Below, piece after piece: positions 59,374-64,000 of a stretch of 64,000 nucleotides of DNA (the stretch's first letter is position 1; each line of letters begins with the position of its first letter). A program made the translations under genes and the position numbers. A model generated the notes under the pieces. The model saw only the letters and a list, made by a program, of their open reading frames with translations. It did not search any database and was not told the DNA's origin. This stretch comes from Pyronema omphalodes (Eukaryota; Ascomycota; Pezizomycetes; Pezizales; Pyronemataceae). The stretch lies in the NCBI GenBank assembly GCA_024516155.1, contig JAJJXM010000031.1, forward strand, positions 496,001-560,000, given 5' to 3'.

Positions 59374-59733
59374 CTACAAACTCGCTCTCCTCGGCCCAAC
59401 CATCCTCCGCATAGACCATCCCCTTCCCTCACCTTCCGTTCCGCCAATCGGCATCTCTGCCTTCAGTTCCGCTTCACGGATGAATTTCTTCCCATACTCA
59501 TATCCGACATGATAAATCTCCTCAGACCTTCCAAAGTCCAGAGTTTGATGATTGTTTTTGGTTTCTTGCAGCTTATGAAATATTTCGTTGAAGTTTAGGA
59601 GTGATTGTGTAGCTTGTTCGATTAGCGATGATTCGGACCCGTTGGCGTAATAGTCGGTGTTATTGGCTTCAAGTAATTCGGGCTTTATGGTGCCGGAAAG
59701 GATTGGTGTTCCTTGCCAGAATCCAACAGCAAG
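59374..59733 (-). pseudogene. Coiled-coil gene relic, best-preserved copy of this block
   Basis: A 119-codon minus-strand frame, open but without a suitable ATG, reading TPILSGTIKPELLEANNTD, then IEQATQSLLNFNEIFHKLQE and YHVGYEYGKKFIREAELKAE. Related, frameshifted versions lie at 54570-55100 and 63290-63440. It looks like an exon of a once larger coiled-coil gene that was carried along in the duplications. Confidence 0.5.
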
Positions 59734-59767
59734 TTACGGCGACTAATAATTTGCTTAGCTTATTTCC

Positions 59768-60001
59768 GTGGCTGCTGGTTCTCGCGGGATTCGTGGGAGT
59801 CACAGATTCGGCAGTAGTCGAGAACGTTGGGGGTCCAAGTGTTTTATAATTTCTTTAGTTTTTGTTATCGTGGCCGACAGTGCCAACTTTTTGAAAGTTA
59901 ACACAAATATCAATGGGAAAATGATATGTGGTAGGAGTGGGAGCGTGTGCCTGCCAAAGTCTTTCGACGGATTATGTATGTATTATAATGATGGAGAATA
60001 G
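59768..60001 (+). CDS. Conserved short frame, copy of the 55110 frame
   Basis: 77 codons, same length and start type (GTG) as the frame at 55110-55343, including the hydrophobic run CFIISLVFVIVADS and the three downstream Cys. That both copies remain open is weak support for coding. The same caveats apply. Confidence 0.25.
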   Translation: MAAGSRGIRGSHRFGSSRERWGSKCFIISLVFVIVADSANFLKVNTNINGKMICGRSGSVCLPKSFDGLCMYYNDGE

Positions 60002-60359
60002 TGATGTGCCGGTAAGCTTTCTTGCCGTTTACTTCTTCCGTTTATTATATCCCTCATGTTCGTCATACTTCGCTTTATAGCGGCTTGGAAGGTTTTTTTT
60101 AGGCTCATGCTTGGGCTATCTCCGCTATGCAATTGGGGTTTCACCTTTGGTTGCTCTAGCTAAGAGGATGTAAAAATGGGTTGGTTTGAGGATTTGATTC
60201 ACTGTAGGTGGTAAAGTATTCACATACATGAAGCTTTCAATCACGGTCACACAAGTCAAAGTTTACAACGGAAGATCATTCATGTTGTCAAAGAGAAAAA
60301 CGTCCAGTTGATATTAGATGTCTTTTTAATATACATAAAAACCAATACACTGAAGCTAT

Positions 60360-60740
60360 AAACGAGGGCACAGACATAGACAATTGATGACAAACTTGCA
60401 CCAGATGCTTCCGCGGCGTATGTTTCGAAATCCATAACCTTGCTAATATCAATTTTCCGGATTCTCTCGCTGAATTTAGACTAGTCATTCGTGAGTCGGG
60501 TTATGTAGTTGGACAAGAGTGTAATCTCCGAAGGAAGCTCGAGATGCTATTGGTCTGTTAGGACCGCTTTGAATCCCTATATCACATCTTGTTAGCAAAT
60601 CGAGAATTCTAGGGATTAAGAAAAACCATTCTTTACCTCAAAGTATCCAATCTTCTCAAAATCAACGTATCTTTCGTTTAAATCTCCGTATCGGCTGGCG
60701 TCGTAAATGAGAACCTTGCCATTGCGGGCCATGGAAGAGG
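60360..60740 (-). pseudogene. Decayed exons 2 and 3 of MPSQNNSS gene copy 3
   Basis: Exon 2 (60740-60637) is open here (SSMARNGKVLIYDASRYGDL), but exon 3 has TAG where copy 1 has TGG in DQWDLK and again in NDWSKF. Both changes read as CCA to CTA on the plus strand. Confidence 0.6.
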
Positions 60741-60799
60741 CTATACTACAGTCAGTTTGACTGCTTTTTTATTAACATTTTGACATTTGACATACCCTC

Positions 60800-61486
60800 T
60801 CAATCAAGTCCACGGACCACCCGGGACATTTCCCTCGCCCCCCTCTCGGAGTTGTGTAGCCCATCCCTGATAATCGGTATCATCGGCCGAATCATGCGCA
60901 GGAAATATTCCGATCTATACCTCTCTCCTGAATCTATGCTATTTTTCATCACATCTTTATGCATTTTTATCATTCTCTCAAGTTTTCTTAGAAATAATTC
61001 CCTTTCAATCCTCGCTGCTTCTGCGTCACTTATCATCTCACTTTTACTCGTTGTATCCCCCATTGCAGTGTCTGCCACGTTGAACGTGGACACTGGCGGA
61101 ACGTGTGCGGCAGGTATATTTTGAATATTGGCAGGCATTTCGTTATGAAGTCCACTAGGTTCTCCAGAAAGGTCTCCGGGCGAGATATTCATTCTTTGCA
61201 AGGAGCCTAGTAGTATGTCCATAGGTGCGGCCATGTTATCGATAGGTGACTGCCTGTCGGGGGTAGTTGCAGGATCCGAGTTGCGAGAATACTGAACATC
61301 GGCAGGGATTGCACTCTGAGGACCACCAGAGGCCTGAACAAAGCCCTGAAAGAAGCCATTCATCTGTTGAGGAGGTGGTTGTTGTTGTGGGACTGGAGCG
61401 TCCAAATCCATTTCATCACTGGGAGAACCGAACCATATAGGTGGGCGAGGAAGCATTCCAGGAGATGAATTGTTTTGACTAGGCAT
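60800..61486 (-). CDS. MPSQNNSS-family protein, copy 3 (228 aa, truncated)
   Basis: Near-identical to copy 2, with the same single QSPIDNMA repeat, the same PANIQN-PAAHVPPVSTFNVAD segment, the helical charged C-terminal half and the same terminal RVVRGLD plus TGA. Small indels distinguish the pair (for example, a few codons shorter near the C-terminus). It shares the promoter-proximal sequence of block B. Expression is unknown. Confidence 0.5.
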   Translation of the reverse strand: MPSQNNSSPGMLPRPPIWFGSPSDEMDLDAPVPQQQPPPQQMNGFFQGFVQASGGPQSAIPADVQYSRNSDPATTPDRQSPIDNMAAPMDILLGSLQRMNISPGDLSGEPSGLHNEMPANIQNIPAAHVPPVSTFNVADTAMGDTTSKSEMISDAEAARIERELFLRKLERMIKMHKDVMKNSIDSGERYRSEYFLRMIRPMIPIIRDGLHNSERGAREMSRVVRGLD

Positions 61487-62531
61487 CGTGGGCGGAATAG
61501 TTAAAAGCGACTAGATGGTTTGTGAACGCTTAGGTGGTGGGCGAACGCCTTAAATATTGTTGAGGTGGGTTGCACTAAAGGATATTGGCCGACCTAGAAA
61601 CGACATCTGTGGGAATTCGGATTGCGGTCAAGTAACTTATCCCGACTTCCGTGAAGTGACTGCGTATGTCGTGCTATCCTCTTCGCGGTGGTCTCGCGGA
61701 CTCTCGCCAGTCGGCTATGCAAGTCTTTGCACACCACTTTCCAGAACCCATTCCCGTTACCTGGTATTCGCGCTGATGTATTCAGATAAGCGGCTAGCGT
61801 TTGTTGTTTGTTAGTTGCACCTTTCCCCGGGGAATGAAATTCGGTCAATGCCTGAACGGGTGCTGGGAATATCTCAAACGTGGCCACTGTGAAACTCAAT
61901 GTCTGTAAAACGTTCCATATTATCAGCAAGAATTGAGAGAGCAAAACACTTCTGCATATCAACGTCAAATATCAACGAACCTCTTCCGTAGATAAAACTA
62001 ACCTCATAAGCCTTTGCTTCAGCCAAGTCCAATACGCATGGGTTGAAAATGAAGTTTTAGCGTGGGAACATCTCGCAATGGCCTCCAAAGATTGATGTCA
62101 TGTTATGGGTACGTGTTTTGGATGACATCATTACGGTAAAACATACACCAGTGTATCTGTAGGTGTCTGAATAAACACGCGTTGCTTCCCAGGTATCCAA
62201 GCTGCACCATTCTACTATATACACCGCATTTGTAAACACTCGCCGTAGAATCGTCAGAAACAGCGTTCTCTCAGGTTTCAATCCAGAGTTGCACCAAACA
62301 AAACGCACCAAAACTCTGGATCATCCGGGCTTCGAACACCATTGCAGCAGATTAAAGATACGACGTGACCTTGACAAGTTTTGTATCCACTTACTGTTAT
62401 CATGCTTACTGATGATTTTCCATGGAAACGACCGCAGCCGCGCTCGAGTCAAATTGACACCCCACAGAGCCATTACAAGGTTTTCGAAATGCTAAAGTTA
62501 TGGTTGGTCGTTATCCTCACTTTGGATTTCA
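61487..62531. other. Block B of unit 3 and left part of its insertion
   Basis: Block B runs to about 61925. Its minus-strand frame (61594-61968, 124 codons, core AAYLNTSARIPGNGNGFWKVV) is the longest of the three versions, but no start or partner exon is convincing. The following 600 bases are insertion sequence in which I see no gene. Confidence 0.5.
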
Positions 62532-63440
62532 TCAGGGAAAGATTACTAAGAACTGTGAAATCCTCGAACGTTCGACGTAAATAAACTGCCCCGAAACAAA
62601 AGACGGATAACCTTTCGAAATCTCGACCATTCCCGCTGGTATTATTTTCATAGGCTGGACCCATAATGAGTGTCTTCGCTCCATGTATCTGTAATCATGA
62701 GAAGGATATCCTACCGTCATTCTGTAAAAGAACCCACCTTCATGTGTTTTCTCCGGTAGTACCGCCAAATCCAGTTCATTGAGTTTCATATTTACCCCGA
62801 CCAGTCCCTCCTTCACCTCCTGCAACTTTTCCTCCTGTTCTCTCAATTTCTTTTCACTCCCATCAATTCTCCCTTCCATCTCATCACACCTTTTCATCTG
62901 TTTCTTAATATTCCTCCCATTCTCCGTCAGCTGCACTCTGACACCATTCAAATCCTCCTCAGATTTCCCCATCTCCTCATGATATTCCAACAACTGTTTT
63001 TCCCCCTCCGTCTCCTCCATCTCTTCACACTTCCTCATCAATTCCACCACATTTCCAAACGAACCATACTGTTCCAAACGCCTCATAACATCTTGAAGTT
63101 TACTATTCTGATCCCTAAGCCCCGTTATCTCTACCTGATATCGTTTCTGGGCGTCCTCTAGTTGCCGCCGTGCAAAATCCCGTTGTTCCCTCATGGGGGA
63201 GAGTTCAGCTGTTAGAATGAAAATTTCGTTGACGAGACGCTTGTTTTCTTCTTTCAGGGCTGATTCGGTGGTGGTGGTTTATTTGGTGGCTTGGAGCTGG
63301 TGGATTATTTCGTTGAAGCTTAGGAGTTGTTGGTCGCTTGTTCGATTAGTGTTGATTCGGTGTCGTTGATGTGATGGTCGGTGTTGTCGGTGTTGTTGGC
63401 TTTGGGTATTCCGGGCTGTATGGTGCCGGAGAGGGTTGGT
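62532..63440 (-). pseudogene. Coiled-coil protein pseudogene in unit 3 insertion
   Basis: Reading on the minus strand, PTLSGTIQPGIPKANNTD...STLIEQA is followed by a one-base frameshift (about 63330), then FNEIIHQLQATK and an in-frame TAA (63279-63281). After that come 29 codons and a 220-codon open part starting MREQRDFARRQLEDAQ. This part is charged coiled coil (VELMRKCEEMEETEGEKQ and onward) and ends in a non-coiled segment (EGGFFYRMTVGYPSHDYRY). The first part is homologous to the relics in units 1 and 2, so this insertion preserves the longest version of the decayed gene. Confidence 0.6.
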
Positions 63441-64000
63441 GGCGGGTCGTAAGAGGGTATTGTGGTGACCATGACTGTGGAGGAAGATCTTGGGGGCGGG
63501 GGGGGCGGGGGGGGGGGGGGGGATGGGAGGGAGCTATTAAGATGCGTTTATAGAATATGGTGGGTATAATCTAGCTAGATAATGCGCGTATTCATACACC
63601 ATATAAGCGGAGCATTGCGGTGGATCATACATAGAGGAATATGTATAGCCATAACTGACATATCCACGATATTAAAAGTCATCACCCAATCCAAGCGATA
63701 TTTCGGACTTTAGCATGCATGAATATAACGAACAATAGAGGCCTTTTTTTCTTTCTGATGGTGTAAGGACGCAGGAACATTGGAGAGTTTTCTGGCTTCG
63801 TTTACAGGGATTTCAGAGTTAGGGTGGGGTGTAGCAGGGATGGGTAGGGTTCTGCCCGATAGATGGCTGTCAAAGTGGAGTACAAGGTGGGTTTGGACAC
63901 GAAGGCAAGAGCCGCAAGGCAAGGCTGGTTTAGATTCCTCGCTACGTAGTTTTAGGGAGGGTATTAAACTCCAAGATACATCACAGTCTCGTAAATAAAT
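63441..64000. other. G-rich patch and shared block C of unit 3
   Basis: A G-rich stretch with homopolymer runs lies at 63491-63523. From about 63570 the sequence matches 53885-54331 of unit 1, and the last 100 bases match the block C ends at 54331 and 58951. No gene seen. Confidence 0.6.

Larger units (their letters stand above)
55100..59760. repeat. Tandem segmental duplication, unit 2
   Basis: Middle unit (about 4.66 kb). Its left 2.1 kb is nearly identical to unit 3, with corresponding points offset by 4640-4660 bases. It differs from unit 3 by an insertion at about 57231-58640 that carries other gene material. Confidence 0.9.
59760..64000. repeat. Tandem segmental duplication, unit 3 (cut by window edge)
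   Basis: Third unit. It is almost identical to unit 2 over its first 2.1 kb, then carries its own insertion (about 61925-63555) with a coiled-coil pseudogene, and returns to shared block C (63690-64000). The window ends inside the unit, so more copies may follow. Confidence 0.88.

Overview
The window looks like nuclear DNA of a filamentous ascomycete (Pezizomycotina). It has short introns (48-121 nt, GT..AG, with CTAAC/CTGAC-type branch sites), a KapC-type bZIP factor, the alpha6/beta6 fungal fatty acid synthase gene pair, and A/C-rich contexts before start codons. Gene density is low. Intergenic DNA is crowded with microsatellites and minisatellites. I cannot fix the class from sequence alone.

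Layout. Positions 1-5639 hold no gene I can support, only a tRNA-like relic. A three-exon kapC-like bZIP gene (5640-7294) follows. From 7.3 to 22 kb the DNA is mostly simple repeats. It is interrupted by a tentative 84-aa gene (10030-10369), a hypothetical protein with a Cys-rich C-terminus (13641-15398) and a 366-bp MITE with TA-flanked terminal inverted repeats (16859-17224). The core is the head-to-head pair FAS1 (beta subunit, minus strand, 21986-28357, three exons) and FAS2 (alpha subunit, plus strand, 31617-37294, three exons), with 3.26 kb between their starts. Together they encode the complete cytosolic type I FAS. After another repeat-rich gap come four minus-strand genes: an aromatic-amino-acid-type PLP decarboxylase (39137-40954, three exons), a degenerate DEAD-box protein with a mitochondrial-type N-terminus (42629-45625), guanine deaminase with a large Asn-Gly-rich insertion (45947-47701) and a long coiled-coil protein with internal tandem repeats (49027-51405).

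From about 51.8 kb to the right edge there is a tandem segmental duplication of three units (3.3, 4.7 and at least 4.2 kb). Each unit carries one copy of an unrecognised gene whose product starts MPSQNNSS. Copy 1 is a plausible intact three-exon gene of 371 codons. Copies 2 and 3 are nearly identical to each other, stop at the same codon, and have decayed downstream exons. Two of the stops in those exons are TGG-to-TAG changes that fit RIP (CpA to TpA on the other strand). Units 2 and 3 each contain a different insertion: a 5'-truncated hydrophobic-protein fragment plus a possible small secreted-protein gene in unit 2, and a coiled-coil pseudogene in unit 3. This fast-evolving array is the most unusual part of the window. 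I did not recognise any known defence, toxin or biosynthetic system in it.
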